This document shows, one piece after another, positions 63,134-64,000 of a DNA stretch of 64,000 nt. The stretch's first letter is position 1. Each line of letters opens with the position of its first letter. This DNA comes from Rugalucina vietnamica. Lineage: Eukaryota; Mollusca; Bivalvia; Lucinida; Lucinidae. Below the pieces are notes generated by a model. It saw only the letters and a list, made by a program, of their open reading frames with translations, did no database searches and was not told where the DNA came from. The stretch covers positions 63,049,043 through 63,113,042 of the forward strand of contig OZ024875.1 of assembly GCA_964017185.1 (NCBI GenBank). Direction: 5' to 3'. Both the position numbers and the translations under genes were made by a program.

Positions 63134-63596
63134 CGAATTTGAAGTGTCTTATAATAAGAACAAATTTTTCTTTGTGATTTTTATTTTTGAGTAAATTTCA
63201 ATTTAGTGCATGTTATTAGAGATTTGGATCAACTTTAAAAATCTACACAATGCAAAAAGATGATTCTGTCTTTCAGACTTTCCAATAAACAGCTTATTCT
63301 TGTTAATAGCCACTGATATCCAAAGCCTCTATTTAAGCCAGTTTCTTTCTTGATTAATATCACCACTGCTTTTAGAGAAACTCTGTTTTTTAAATCTATT
63401 TAGGTAGATTTGGGTCATAAACAAGGAATCAAACTTTCTTATTTGATTTATTGCTTTATGCCACAGTTTACAGCAAAAATCATGACAGGACAGTCAGTTA
63501 CTATTCCACAAAGCCCTTAGAGGCAAATTATCAGTATCTAGTGTAAATTTCTATCAACAAAAAAAAAACAAAAAAACTGGGAATTGCTCTTCTTGA
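63134..63596 (-). other. NOL9 intron, nothing recognised
   Basis: AT-rich; no exon for the NOL9 kinase domain found. Confidence 0.45.
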
Positions 63597-64000
63597 ACTA
63601 GAAATTGGCTGCAAGCAAGGCTTTCAGTATACCCCCCGCAAAATTATCTAAGGCCAATAACTTCCTTTAAGTCAAACATGCAAAACATTTGTCAAAAATA
63701 TCTTTTCAGCATTATAATCCTTCATGAAAATCCTCCGTATGTCTGACTCATGTCTGTAAGGTATTAAATAATATACTGAAAGCTCAGGGAGTACAATTAT
63801 TGTTGATTTCACTGTACACTGTTGATCATTATTTATCATGAGAAATGGTCAAAAATTGGCTATGCTAAAAAAAAGCTGTAAATTTGTCAAAAATAAATTA
63901 TTCAGCATAAGAATTATTCATGCACATCTGAAATATATCTGGAACAAGTGTGCAAAGAATTCAAATGAAACTAGAAATTGGCTGCAAGCAAGGCTTTCAG
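63597..64000. repeat. Direct repeat reaching the window edge
   Basis: ACTAGAAATTGGCTGCAAGC plus AAGGCTTTCAG occurs at 63597-63627 and again at 63970-64000, 373 bp apart. At least one tandem period probably continues beyond the window. Confidence 0.75.

Overview
The window is animal nuclear DNA. It has short coding exons bounded by GT/AG splice sites, long AT-rich introns, and a very dense load of miniature transposons, fold-back elements, tRNA-derived SINEs and satellites. The repeat style (TGAGCCGC palindromic MITEs, TAGCTCACCTGAG elements, ERE-bearing satellite) suggests a marine invertebrate, most likely a bivalve mollusc. That placement is inference. There are no bacterial-type operons, and most long open frames are repeats read by chance.

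Two host genes can be reconstructed by hand. The first, on the + strand, is a TTLL3-type tubulin glycine ligase. Fifteen coding exons (11008-35496) join in frame to about 1094 residues and carry the TTL/ATP-grasp motifs in order. An alternative first exon at 18006 has the same splice phase. The second, on the - strand and convergent with it, is the 3' end of a NOL9/GRC3-type polynucleotide 5'-kinase: exons at 62661-62785, 59472-59541, 59011-59144 and 57605-57715. Its upstream exons lie beyond the window. A last exon of an unidentified + strand gene ends at 3131.

The most unusual part is the 3' half of the TTLL3 locus. Two catalytic-domain exons are each preceded by arrays of partial exon copies. 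One array has four near-identical 132-bp units, each holding a truncated, stop-bearing version of the active-site exon. The other has two decayed copies. Downstream of the normal last exon are four more exon-like segments (37231, 42197, 43693, 45468). Each has an acceptor, enters in the same phase (1), and ends in its own stop. They look like a bank of alternative C-termini. No transcript evidence is available here.

Repeat layout: 1-10.9 kb is upstream sequence with a nested 4.49-kb terminal-inverted-repeat element. From 11 to 36 kb, TTLL3 exons lie in repeat-filled introns. From 36 to 50 kb are the candidate alternative exons among about 16 MITE copies. From 51.3 to 56.9 kb is a giant inverted repeat containing Harbinger-like transposase debris and two convergent copies of one unknown protein. 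From 57.3 to 62.8 kb is the NOL9 3' end; one of its introns holds a satellite with an exact 128-bp period in which nearly every unit has a consensus oestrogen-response-element palindrome. From 62.9 to 64 kb is intron or upstream sequence with a fold-back element.
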